A DNA stretch of 64,000 nucleotides, taken from the NCBI RefSeq assembly GCF_014695975.1, contig NZ_JACJPI010000074.1:167063-231062 (forward strand), in the 5' to 3' direction. Positions 48,386-56,349 of this stretch are shown piece by piece. Position 1 is the first letter of the stretch. The number at the start of each line of letters is the position of its first letter. Both the position numbers and the translations under genes were made by a program. Under the pieces are notes generated by a model. That model saw only the letters and a list, made by a program, of their open reading frames with translations. It was not told the origin of the DNA and did no database searches. The DNA comes from Leptolyngbya sp. FACHB-321 (GTDB lineage: Bacteria > Cyanobacteriota > Cyanobacteriia > Leptolyngbyales > Leptolyngbyaceae).

Positions 48386-49249
48386 TTAAGCCATCACCAA
48401 TTGCTTTGAGTCTACAACGCTGTCTTTGCTCAACGTGCGCCCGATCGCCCGCGCGACCGGCTCCAAGCTCTGCACAAGAGACACCATTGCTTTTAACGAA
48501 AGCGCCTGACGTGCATCTGAGACAGACTGATCAGGCTCAGGATGACATTCAATAATGAGACCATCAGCTCCGCAAGCAACAGCGGCTCGTGCCAGATCAG
48601 CGATCAATTCACGCTTACCGGCGGCATGGCTGGGATCTACGATGACGGGCAAATGAGTTAACTGACGGAGTGCAACCACTGCACCTAAATCCAGCACATT
48701 ACGAGTGTAGGTGTCGAAGCTACGAATGCCACGTTCGCACAGCACTACATTGGGGTTGCCATGCGCCATGATATATTCCGCTGCCATCACAAATTCTTCA
48801 ATGGTTGCTGAGAGTCCCCGCTTCAGCAGGATCGGCTTGCCTGCCTGCCCCAGCGCCTTTAACAACTCGAAGTTTTGCATATTGCGGCTGCCAATTTGCA
48901 GCATATCGGCATAGGCAACAACAGGAGCAATTTGGGCGATCGACATTACCTCAGTCACCACAGGCATACCGTAGCGCGATCGTGCCTCTGCCAGGATTCG
49001 CAGCCCATCCACGCCCATCCCCTGAAACGAATACGGGGAGGTACGTGGTTTGTACACACCTCCCCGCAGGGCGTGAATAGGAGCCACTGAGAGCTGACTG
49101 GCAACTTGCTCCATCTGCTCGGCACTCTCCACCGTACAGGGACCGCCAATGATGATGACATTGCTGCCACCGATCGCTACTTGTTCAGACAACTGAATAA
49201 CGGTGCGATGGTCGGGATGAGACTTCGTGACTAACCGGGCATCCAACAT
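48386..49249 (-). CDS. aroF: 3-deoxy-7-phosphoheptulonate (DAHP) synthase, type I-beta
   Basis: 287 residues from ATG 49249, with AAGGAG 8 nt upstream; the open frame extends further but this start is decisive. Motifs: IIGGPCTVES, LRGGVYKPRTSPYSFQG, LQIGSRNMQNFELLKALG, ILLKRGLSATIEEF and VIVDPSHAAGKREL. It condenses phosphoenolpyruvate and erythrose-4-phosphate in the first step of the shikimate pathway. No ACT or chorismate-mutase-like regulatory domain is present, so allosteric feedback is not evident from sequence. The leader carries an aromatic leader peptide and two terminators, suggesting control by attenuation. Confidence 0.92.
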   Translation of the reverse strand: MLDARLVTKSHPDHRTVIQLSEQVAIGGSNVIIIGGPCTVESAEQMEQVASQLSVAPIHALRGGVYKPRTSPYSFQGMGVDGLRILAEARSRYGMPVVTEVMSIAQIAPVVAYADMLQIGSRNMQNFELLKALGQAGKPILLKRGLSATIEEFVMAAEYIMAHGNPNVVLCERGIRSFDTYTRNVLDLGAVVALRQLTHLPVIVDPSHAAGKRELIADLARAAVACGADGLIIECHPEPDQSVSDARQALSLKAMVSLVQSLEPVARAIGRTLSKDSVVDSKQLVMA

Positions 49250-49307
49250 GAACTTACTCCTTAGCTGTGTATTTTGACGGGTGGGATTTGCACTTGTGCA
49301 AACAAAA

Positions 49308-49368
49308 AGCCCGGAACCTCTGGGTTCCGGGCTGTACGAACGAAGGCGCAACAGACTTTACCCGGAAC
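49308..49368 (-). promoter_or_regulatory. Second leader terminator of the DAHP synthase gene, with a competing upstream segment
   Basis: Minus strand: AGCCCGGAACC (49,333-49,323) and GGTTCCGGGCT (49,318-49,308) form a perfect 11-bp stem followed by TTTTTGTTT. Upstream, GTTCCGGG (49,368-49,361) is perfectly complementary to CCCGGAAC (49,331-49,324) of the terminator's 5' arm. That gives an alternative 8-bp antiterminator helix. The element ends about 60 nt before the start codon. Confidence 0.7.
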
Positions 49369-49475
49369 AGTGCCTGGTCCAAAAGTAAAAGCCGTAAAAC
49401 CAACTCATTAGCGCTGCCATTGTTTCCGCTCTCTTCGCTCGATAACAAACCTGATTCTGGTGACACCTTAAAACT

Positions 49476-49548
49476 AAAAAACCGCAGAGCTGACTCTGCG
49501 GTTCACCTGGACACGTTCGGCTCGAACGGTTGTCACTCCAGGTGAACC
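49476..49548 (-). promoter_or_regulatory. First attenuator of the DAHP synthase leader (antiterminator and terminator hairpins)
   Basis: Minus strand: GGTTCACCTGGA (49,548-49,537) pairs perfectly over 12 bp with TCCAGGTGAACC (49,511-49,500). Inside, CGTTCG and CGAACG form a further 6-bp helix. The terminator is AACCGCAGAG (49,503-49,494) with CTCTGCGGTT (49,489-49,480) and then a T-run. The two structures share AACC (49,503-49,500), so they compete. The first arm lies within the last codons of the leader peptide ORF. Confidence 0.8.
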
Positions 49549-49589
49549 GATGGATACCAAACGTAAAAGAAAAAGGTTTTGCTGCTCAT
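49533..49589 (-). CDS. Aromatic leader peptide of the DAHP synthase attenuator
   Basis: An 18-codon ORF, ATG 49589 to TGA 49533: MSSKTFFFYVWYPSVHLE. An AGG lies about 4 nt before the ATG, a short spacing. Six of the seven consecutive codons Phe-Phe-Phe-Tyr-Val-Trp-Tyr are aromatic. The ORF ends inside the first arm of the antiterminator hairpin. It lies about 280 nt before the DAHP synthase start and 40 nt after a plausible promoter. The peptide itself is probably not functional; ribosome stalling on it would be. Confidence 0.8.
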   Translation of the reverse strand: MSSKTFFFYVWYPSVHLE

Positions 49590-49628
49590 TTGCCTGCGTC
49601 GCTGAAAACTTGACTTGATGCTTATCTG

Positions 49629-49657
49629 AACGTAGCAGAGGGATCGGTGAGAGTCAA
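49629..49657 (-). promoter_or_regulatory. Candidate promoter of the DAHP synthase leader transcript
   Basis: Minus strand: -35 TTGACT (49,657-49,652), a 17-bp spacer, and -10 TACGTT (49,634-49,629). Transcription would start near 49,622, giving a leader of about 370 nt. Confidence 0.5.
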
Positions 49658-49719
49658 GTACTCGATCGACGGATACATCCGTGTCTAGAGTAACTACTGA
49701 TATGAATGCAGTAAACAAC

Positions 49720-50085
49720 GTTACTACCTCTGCCGGTCTACATAATTAGGAATATTTGTTGCAAGAGTAGGTGAAGTTGATAGGAGGAACTGTTAGAAAT
49801 ACTAGTAACTACTGTCTTAAAGAAGCAACGCTGACTAGATATATTACCAGTAGCGCGATCGTACAGCATCACTTAAAAGCTGGGGATCGATCAGTTGCAG
49901 TTAAGGGAGTGCATCTTACGTTCGTCAAGCTCGATCCTTTCTAGACTTATGAGTGGCACTGTTTTTAGATTCTTCCACTTTTAGCAACTTTAGTGGACAG
50001 CACACTGGTTAAATGAATCAAGCCTTGGCGGACGGCTTCATGTTTAAGTTACTGCCATAACACAGCGGCAAAACTGCTCGTTTTT
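49720..50085. other. Intergenic region upstream of the small secreted peptide gene (366 bp)
   Basis: Divergent region between the aroF leader and the plus-strand gene at 50,086. No gene, hairpin or repeat worth listing was seen; a HIP1-like GCGATCG lies near 49,856. Confidence 0.45.
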
Positions 50086-50385
50086 ATGAGAACCTTGTAC
50101 CGACTGAAGCACTGGATGATCCTGCCCACAGGTGTGATAACCGCTGTACTTGGCACGACGATCGCACTTGGCTGGTTAGCGTTTCCTGATCATACTGTTC
50201 CTGTCGCTGCGGCTACCCCTTACTCGTCTACAACTCAGCGTTCTGTTGACTCTGTAGCGGTCTTTTCTCTAACAGCGGTGCCGCAAAATATGACTCAAAG
50301 TCTAGACAATTATGAGCCGCCTGACAATGGAGGACCCAGTACAACAGGTGGCTCAGGAACGCGCTGTTACATCAAGAGCGTTTGA
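50086..50385 (+). CDS. Small exported protein of unknown function
   Basis: 99 residues. A basic start (MRTLYRLKHW) and hydrophobic segment (MILPTGVITAVLGTTIALGW) form a signal peptide or anchor, with a possible AAA cleavage site near residue 43. The mature part is short and polar and ends YEPPDNGGPSTTGGSGTR, then CYIKSV. A Pro-Pro-x-x-Gly-x-Pro...GSGTR motif of this kind occurs in small cyanobacterial secreted proteins and at the start of DUF928 proteins, but the rest of DUF928 is missing. Function is unknown. Confidence 0.6.
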   Translation: MRTLYRLKHWMILPTGVITAVLGTTIALGWLAFPDHTVPVAAATPYSSTTQRSVDSVAVFSLTAVPQNMTQSLDNYEPPDNGGPSTTGGSGTRCYIKSV

Positions 50386-50538
50386 AGTGAACACATATAC
50401 TTCTATAAGTTAATTGGCGACAGGCAAACATTACCTGATTAGCAAGCGTTTCCTGGCATGGCTCTCATGTCGCTGGCTGAAGTCCGTTGCCTGCGTTGCA
50501 GCTCTAGCACGAAGGGTTATCATTCGCTCGTTTGTTGT

Positions 50539-51486
50539 CTACCGCTTTAACCCAGGTGAGTCAGATTCGCTGTGCAGAAAGGAGAGAATGGCAGCGTTGA
50601 CAAACTCAGGTTGCCCGCCCGCAGCATAGTGCCCACAGTTGGGAATGATTTGGAGTGTGGCATGGGGCAGGCGATCGCGCAATTGCTCACCATCGCTAAC
50701 CGGAAACCAGCGATCCTGGTCTGCCCACAAAATCAGCGTCGGGCAGGTCACTTGCGACAGCTTTTCTTGCACAGAACGAATGAGGTTTGGTTGCCCCTGT
50801 TCTAGCCGCTTAATTTCGCGAGCGGCAAGCTGGAATTCTACTGCTAGTTTAGTCAGCGTACCAGGGAACTCGATCTGCGGATACGTACTCCAGTAAACGT
50901 CCTCGATCGTGGCATGAGCTGGATCGGCAATGACTTCCTCGCGCAGGGCATAGACAACCTGGCGAATTACCGGATCAAGTAACTTTGTGAGACGCAACTG
51001 GTCTGCTAACTCTACAAAGCCCAGTGGTACCTCTGCGAGGAGACGCATGCCCCAGTTGGGTAATTCTTTCGGAAAAATCGGGACATTAAGCAGCACCAGG
51101 CGATCGCACAGCGTTGGCTGAGACTGTACTGTGGCAAGCGCGACCAGTGCTCCTAGCGATTCGGCAACAATCACGGCAGGTTCGTCACACAGTGCCTGAA
51201 GGATGCGCTCTAGCTCTACTACTTTGTGGTTTGCCTGCTCTGGTTGCAGCGGCTTGTCGGAAAAACCGCTGCCTTTCGCATCAAAACAAATCACCCGAAA
51301 GTGCTGCGCCAGCGTTGCAATATTGGCGTGCCAGCAATAGCTCCAGCTAGCAACCCCATGGACAAAGACGAGTGGCTTGCCGGTTCCTTTTTCGCCATAG
51401 GCAATGGCAACAGAGCGATCGCTGGCATCCTGAATTGTTACTGTTTGCCGTCCCTTTGGAAAGGTTGCCTGCCACCAGTCTTGCAT
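50539..51486 (-). CDS. Alpha/beta hydrolase
   Basis: 315 residues from ATG 51486 with AAGGA 10 nt upstream; a GTG at 51591 would add 35 residues and reach towards the divergent reductase gene. The fold markers are the oxyanion loop VFVHGVASWSYCW, nucleophile elbow VAESLGAL, acid in TLILWADQDRWFP and His in PNCGHYAAGG. This fits the haloalkane dehalogenase/epoxide-hydrolase-like group, but the substrate cannot be told. It is divergent from the RmlD-like reductase. Confidence 0.85.
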   Translation of the reverse strand: MQDWWQATFPKGRQTVTIQDASDRSVAIAYGEKGTGKPLVFVHGVASWSYCWHANIATLAQHFRVICFDAKGSGFSDKPLQPEQANHKVVELERILQALCDEPAVIVAESLGALVALATVQSQPTLCDRLVLLNVPIFPKELPNWGMRLLAEVPLGFVELADQLRLTKLLDPVIRQVVYALREEVIADPAHATIEDVYWSTYPQIEFPGTLTKLAVEFQLAAREIKRLEQGQPNLIRSVQEKLSQVTCPTLILWADQDRWFPVSDGEQLRDRLPHATLQIIPNCGHYAAGGQPEFVNAAILSFLHSESDSPGLKR

Positions 51487-51625
51487 CGTTGCTGTATCCT
51501 TCAAAAAACCGTTGTCTAAGTAAGGCTGAATCTGTATCAGTCTAGACTCTCTTTGCTTTAGGATAAGGGCATCCACTGGCGGTGAGTGCACTCACACTGC
51601 GCTTTCTACACTGGCATAAGTATGT

Positions 51626-52501
51626 ATGCAAAAACTTCTTGTTACTGGAGCCAGCGGGTTTCTCGGTTGGAACCTTTGTCAGATTGCTGCGGTTGATTGG
51701 GATGTTTACGGGACTTCTTTTTCAAACGCGATTGCCATTCCTGGCACAACGATGTTGCCGATCGACCTGACTGACTTTCAGGCACTAAAACAACTCTTTC
51801 AAACGGTGCAGCCTGATGCTGTTGTTCATCTAGCGGCAGAGTCCAGTCCCAACCGTTGCGAGGCTGAACCCGACGCTTCCTATCGGTTAAATGTCACTGC
51901 TGCTGTGGAGATCGCTGCGCTCTGCGCTGATCGCGACGTGCCTTGTGCGTTTGCCTCCAGCGAGATGGTGTTTGATGGGTTGCAGGCACCGTACTTAGAG
52001 GACGATCGCGTTTCGCCTATTAACCGCTATGGCGAGCAAAAAGCTCTTGCAGAGGTAGAAATGCTTGAGCGCTACCCCAGAACTGCCGTTTGTCGAATGC
52101 CATTAATGTTTGGCGCTGTGCCACCAACTGCTAGCAGCTTTATACAGCCATTTATCCAGGCATTGCGATCGGGTCAAGACCTTAAATTGTTTACGGACGA
52201 ATTTCGTACACCGACCAGCGGGACAACCGCCGCGAAAGGCTTGCTGCTTGCTCTTAAGCTGACAGAGGGTCGGCTGCACCTTGGCGGCAGAGAACGCGTG
52301 TCGCGCTACGAGTTTGGCTGTTTGATGGCAGCTATCCTCGCACTGCCAACAGAAAGTATCATCGCGTGCCGCCAGCAGGATGTACCCATGGCAGCTAAAC
52401 GCCCTCCCGATTTATCCTTAGATAGCACCAAAGCCATTCGCTTAGGTTATGCGCCGCGTTCTCTGTGTGCAGAGTTGGATGCGCTGGTCGGCAAGGTTTG
52501 A
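51626..52501 (+). CDS. NAD(P)-dependent sugar reductase/epimerase, RmlD-like (SDR superfamily)
   Basis: 291 residues. The dinucleotide-binding motif TGASGFLGWNL lies at residues 7-17, then AVVHLAAESSPNRCEAEPDA, the SSEMVFDG segment (RmlD STDYVFDG) and the catalytic Tyr-Lys pair in NRYGEQKALAE. Related enzymes are dTDP-4-dehydrorhamnose reductases. It is isolated from other rhamnose genes, so the substrate is uncertain. Confidence 0.83.
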   Translation: MQKLLVTGASGFLGWNLCQIAAVDWDVYGTSFSNAIAIPGTTMLPIDLTDFQALKQLFQTVQPDAVVHLAAESSPNRCEAEPDASYRLNVTAAVEIAALCADRDVPCAFASSEMVFDGLQAPYLEDDRVSPINRYGEQKALAEVEMLERYPRTAVCRMPLMFGAVPPTASSFIQPFIQALRSGQDLKLFTDEFRTPTSGTTAAKGLLLALKLTEGRLHLGGRERVSRYEFGCLMAAILALPTESIIACRQQDVPMAAKRPPDLSLDSTKAIRLGYAPRSLCAELDALVGKV

Positions 52502-52582
52502 GCAGTGGTCAGCCATCTGCTATCAGCCGTCAGCTTTAAGAGTGCTAGACGTGGCAGCTTCAAATGCTTGTTCAACTGATGG

Positions 52583-53065
52583 CTATTTTTCTAACTCCCG
52601 TTCGATCGCGCTGATCAACTCAGGCGCATCCGGCTTAACTGCACTCTTAAACCGCGCTACGACTTCACCTTGCTTATTCACCAGAAACTTTTCAAAGTTC
52701 CAGGCGACATCGCCAGCAGAGTCTACTGTCGTAAGGCGAGCATAGAGGGGGTGCTGCTGCCCCCCTTTGGCATGAACCTTGTCAAACAGCGGAAACGTCA
52801 CATCGTACTTGGTGGAGCAAAACTGCACAATTTCTTCGTTGGTGCCCGGTTCTTGCCCACCATAGTCATTAGACGGAAACGCCAGGACTTCTAACCCTTG
52901 CGCGTGATATTGGCGGTAAAGCTGCTCTAGCCCCGTGTATTGCGGTGTGAAGCCACAGCGAGATGCCACATTGACAATCAGCAATACGCTGCCTGCGTAA
53001 TCTGCCAAGGGCTTTTCTTTGCCGTCGATCGTCGTTACAGTAATGTCGGTAATAGTTGCAGTCAT
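52583..53065 (-). CDS. Glutathione peroxidase-like thiol peroxidase
   Basis: 160 residues of the Cys-type GPx family. The peroxidatic Cys37 is in IVNVASRCGFTPQYTGLEQL, where animal enzymes have selenocysteine. The Gln and Trp of the catalytic site are in GGQEPGTNEEI and VAWNFEKFLVNKQGEVV. A second Cys (Cys83, QFCSTKYDVTFPLFDKV) is in the place of the resolving Cys of thioredoxin-dependent plant GPx. FPSNDYGG replaces the usual FPCNQFGG. It reduces lipid or organic peroxides. Confidence 0.92.
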   Translation of the reverse strand: MTATITDITVTTIDGKEKPLADYAGSVLLIVNVASRCGFTPQYTGLEQLYRQYHAQGLEVLAFPSNDYGGQEPGTNEEIVQFCSTKYDVTFPLFDKVHAKGGQQHPLYARLTTVDSAGDVAWNFEKFLVNKQGEVVARFKSAVKPDAPELISAIERELEK

Positions 53066-53206
53066 TTCAGTTTCGCCATTAATAGTGCCATCACTATATT
53101 GTATGGATGGGCGCGGGTAGAAAGCTAAAGGCTAAAAGTATTGTCAGTGGTCAAATAAATTCAAAGCTCTCTACCGTCGCGGGCAAAGCGCTACTTAAAC
53201 TCCTCC

Positions 53207-54271
53207 TCAGCTCTGCCCCTGCACCACATCTCCCCTCCACCGCATCTGCCGCTTAAGTGCATAATGGTGCGCGAACTTGGGGATAGCGCCCTTATGCCCC
53301 ATCACAATAACTGTATCGCCCTCTGCTAAATGCACATCATGGCTGGGATTGATGAGCGTAGTGCCATCGACCCTGCGGAGTGCTACCACAATAAACGTAC
53401 CCTTGCCCCGCACTTGCACCGTGCTGATACTACTGCCAATTAACGGCGAACCAGATACTACAGCAAGCTCATCAACTTGGACATCAATTTGAGAAAGCAG
53501 TTCATTAAGGCTGCTGCCATCGACTGTTTCTTCGAGAAAGCTGAGGGCTGCTGGATGCCTGATGATGTGTGACATTCGCAGTGCACCAATTTCAGCGGGT
53601 AGAACAACATGGTCGGCTCCAGCTTGACGCAGTTTCTTTTCAGTAGATGGATATTCGCCACGCGACAGGATGATGAGGTTGGGGTTGAGTCCCCGCGCCG
53701 TCAGCGTAATGAAGACGTTGGCAGCATCATCTGGTAAAACGGTTGCCAGCACTTTAGCGCGTTCGATGCCTGCCGATTCTAAAATACCTTCGTCGGTGGC
53801 GTTGCCAAGACGCACAAGGAAACCCATTGCTTCAGCCGTTTCAATCCGTGTCAGATTGTTGTCGATGATGACAAAAGGCTGCTTTGCCTCAACCATCTGA
53901 CGCGCCAGTATTTGCCCAATGCGACCATAGCCGCAGATGATGACGTGCCGTGTAAGGGTGTTGATCTCTTTTGTCATACGTCTTGCTCCCAATGCCTGGT
54001 TGATTTCGCCTTCGGTAATCATCTGGAAGAAACCGCCGAAGATGTAGCCCACAGAGGTGCAGCCAGCGATGATCACAAGCATGGTAAAAATTCTAAGCTG
54101 TGGGGTCATAGGACCCATTTCACCAAAACCTACGCCAAAGACAGTAATGACCACCATGTAAATGGAGTCTAACAGGCTCCAGCCGGAGAGCCTGTAGCCT
54201 GCCACGGCGATCACGAGGGTTAGTGACAGGAAACCTGCGCCAGTAAGAATGCGTTTGAGTGAACCGTGCAT
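53207..54271 (-). CDS. Two-helix potassium channel with cytoplasmic RCK (TrkA-N/TrkA-C) domains
   Basis: 354 residues. Hydrophobic segments of about 10-30 and 63-88 flank a pore loop with the filter ITVFGVGFGEMGP, a variant of TVGYGD. The TrkA-N domain starts RHVIICGYGRIGQILARQMV (Rossmann NAD-type), with ATDEGILESAGIERAKVLA and an RCK-C/TrkA-C region from about 250. This is the MthK-like architecture. The filter has Phe for the central Tyr and Glu for Asp, so ion selectivity should be checked. Confidence 0.9.
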   Translation of the reverse strand: MHGSLKRILTGAGFLSLTLVIAVAGYRLSGWSLLDSIYMVVITVFGVGFGEMGPMTPQLRIFTMLVIIAGCTSVGYIFGGFFQMITEGEINQALGARRMTKEINTLTRHVIICGYGRIGQILARQMVEAKQPFVIIDNNLTRIETAEAMGFLVRLGNATDEGILESAGIERAKVLATVLPDDAANVFITLTARGLNPNLIILSRGEYPSTEKKLRQAGADHVVLPAEIGALRMSHIIRHPAALSFLEETVDGSSLNELLSQIDVQVDELAVVSGSPLIGSSISTVQVRGKGTFIVVALRRVDGTTLINPSHDVHLAEGDTVIVMGHKGAIPKFAHHYALKRQMRWRGDVVQGQS

Positions 54272-54749
54272 ATGATGAGGCGATCGCCAGAAAGAATGTC
54301 GAGCAACCCTAATAGCCTCGTTTTGGTTGGGGCTAGCGGAATCGAGAGGGTGCTTAGGGAACTAGCATAGTAAGCCCCGATGACGCTAAACACCCGTCAC
54401 GCTGAACGTTTCTTGAGCCGTCCAGATCGCTACCGCTCAGTTCTTTTCGTTTTTTATCTCTCTACATGCAGAGTTAATTGATTGATAGTACTGTAGGCGA
54501 TCGCCTTGCCAATGTAGCGCTTCAAACCGATTAGCTGAAAATTGCTAGCGATCGTCTGTTCATTGTTTAGGGTGGCAAGCAAGTGGCTCAACCGTATCAG
54601 CAAAAGGCATCTCGCCTTTCAGGTCACTTCTATCTCTCGCTCCCGATCTATTGTGCCAGTCACAATACTGCCATCTACGATACCTGGTTTGAGGAACACT
54701 GTTCGCTTCTGGGCATCGTAGTAGATAGTTGTTGTGGTAATTAACAGTT
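54272..54749. other. Divergent intergenic region upstream of the SLH gene (478 bp)
   Basis: No confident gene. HIP1-type sites occur near 54,280 and 54,500. On the minus strand the stretch of about 54,620-54,748 is open and reads beta-rich (TIYYDAQKRTVFLKPGIVDG), but it has no usable start codon. Confidence 0.5.
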
Positions 54750-56135
54750 ATGCTTTATTCGCCGAAAGTTCGTTCTATATCTGCTCTTGTCGCAGCCTTG
54801 GCAACCACGACCAGTGCTTTAGCGCCTCTATTGATGGTGGCTCCTGCGTCTGCTCAGGCTAGCTTTCCTGATGTGCAGGGTAATTGGGCACAGTCATGTA
54901 TTTCCTCACTGACTCAGCAAGGCATTATCAGTGGGTATCCAGACGGTACTTTCCGACCCAGTTCGCCAGTGACTCGCGCTGAATTTGCGTCGATGCTTGG
55001 CAAGGCGTTTCCTAATGCGGCTCGCACACGCACTGCGGTTCAATTTGTTGACGTGGCTTCTAACTACTGGGCGTACAACGCTATCAGCAGCACAACTCAA
55101 ACGGGCTTTTTGTCTGGCTATCCTGGCAACGTGTTTAACCCAACACAAAATATTCCCCGTGTTCAAGTTCTTGTAGCGCTAGCTAGTGGACTCAATTACA
55201 CACCGACGCAGACAGTTTCTAACACGTTGAGCACTAGCTTCTCTGATGCGTCAGCCATTCCTGCCTATGCCCAAGCAAGCATTGCGGCGGCTACTGAAAA
55301 GCGCCTTGTGGTGAACTATCCTAACGTCAGCACGTTGAATCCGAATCAGCTTGCTAGCCGTGCCGAAGTCTCTGCTTTCCTTTGCCAAGCGCTGACCGAA
55401 ACAGGACAGACCGCTGCTACTATCTCCAGCCAATACATTGCAGGTACAGCAACGTCTCAGAATAATCAAACTCAAGGTAGTCAAGTTCTGGCTGGAACTA
55501 CGATTACTACACGCTATGCAGCCGCACAGCGCATCATTGTCGCACCAAACGAAACTGCACCTCTTGCCTTGACGGTTGCTCAAGACGTGCGGAATAGTCA
55601 GGGCACAGTTGTCATTCCTGCTGGTAGCCAGGTGATTGGTCAAATGCAACCTGCTCAAGGTGGGTCACAGTTTGTTGCTAGTCAGGTTGTCATCAATGGT
55701 CGGCAGATTGCTTTGAATGCATCCTCTACCGTTATTACAGAAACCCGCGATGTGCGCGATCCTAACTTTGGCACCATTCTTGGTGGTGCAGCGTTGGGTT
55801 CAGTCGCGTCTGCTGCCATTCAAGCCTTGTCAGGCGATAAGGTGATTGCTGGTCGGACTACAGTCTTGGGTACTGTTTTAGGATCTGCTGTAGGCGCAAA
55901 CCAGAATCGGAATCTTGGCAGCACCATTCGTGATGCTGCGATCGGTGCCGCTTTAGGTGTAGGCGTTTCAGGTCTCACGGGCAATCGCACTATTACGCCA
56001 GAAAAAGTCTTCACTGGTGCTGCGGCTGGTGCAACGCTGGGTGGTGTACTTGATCGCACCGCAAACAGCCGCGTTATTGTGGTCAACCCGGATTCCGACT
56101 TGACCCTCACGGTGAACAGCAACACCACTATCTAA
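54750..56135 (+). CDS. S-layer homology (SLH) domain protein with a glycine-zipper C-terminus
   Basis: 461 residues. A signal peptide with cleavage after APASAQA (near residue 37), then three SLH-type repeats at about 38-215 (FPDVQGNWAQSCISSLTQQG, YPDGTFRPSSPVTRAEFASM and weaker copies). The middle (about 260-330) is a beta-rich domain (GTVVIPAGSQVIGQMQPAQG). The C-terminal part is small-residue rich (TILGGAALGSVASAAIQALS, AAIGAALGVGVSGLTG), suggesting membrane-interacting or oligomerising glycine zippers. SLH domains anchor proteins to peptidoglycan-linked polymers at the cell envelope. A terminator follows. Confidence 0.86.
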   Translation: MLYSPKVRSISALVAALATTTSALAPLLMVAPASAQASFPDVQGNWAQSCISSLTQQGIISGYPDGTFRPSSPVTRAEFASMLGKAFPNAARTRTAVQFVDVASNYWAYNAISSTTQTGFLSGYPGNVFNPTQNIPRVQVLVALASGLNYTPTQTVSNTLSTSFSDASAIPAYAQASIAAATEKRLVVNYPNVSTLNPNQLASRAEVSAFLCQALTETGQTAATISSQYIAGTATSQNNQTQGSQVLAGTTITTRYAAAQRIIVAPNETAPLALTVAQDVRNSQGTVVIPAGSQVIGQMQPAQGGSQFVASQVVINGRQIALNASSTVITETRDVRDPNFGTILGGAALGSVASAAIQALSGDKVIAGRTTVLGTVLGSAVGANQNRNLGSTIRDAAIGAALGVGVSGLTGNRTITPEKVFTGAAAGATLGGVLDRTANSRVIVVNPDSDLTLTVNSNTTI

Positions 56136-56224
56136 AGGCGGTCGTTAAAGCGTCTCCTGGTCTGTATGCAATCAGTTTCGTTTAAGCATTAACGGACTGA
56201 CTGAGCTATGAGTCACATTGTGGT

Positions 56225-56258
56225 GAGAGTGATCAGCGATCGCTCTCGCCATTTTTTT
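56225..56258 (+). terminator. Rho-independent terminator after the SLH gene
   Basis: GAGAGTGATC and GATCGCTCTC form a 10-bp stem (one T-G pair) with loop AGC, followed by GCCA and seven T residues, about 90 nt after the stop. Part of the stem is a HIP1 site. Confidence 0.75.
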
Positions 56259-56349
56259 GGCTTACCCAGGTGATCGTCTTACAGGCATCTAGATCCCCAG
56301 ATCCCTCTGTCCATCCAAACACCAATAACCAAAAACTAATTGTGTTCTC

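Noticed and set aside
49254..49466. 70-codon minus-strand frame upstream of aroF
   Set aside because: It crosses the second terminator hairpin and antiterminator segment; composition is non-protein-like. The leader peptide at 49,533-49,589 is the better supported ORF.
54620..54748. Minus-strand open stretch reading TIYYDAQKRTVFLKPGIVDG
   Set aside because: It looks beta-rich and protein-like but has a stop just upstream and no ATG, GTG or TTG start in a suitable place. It could be a gene remnant.
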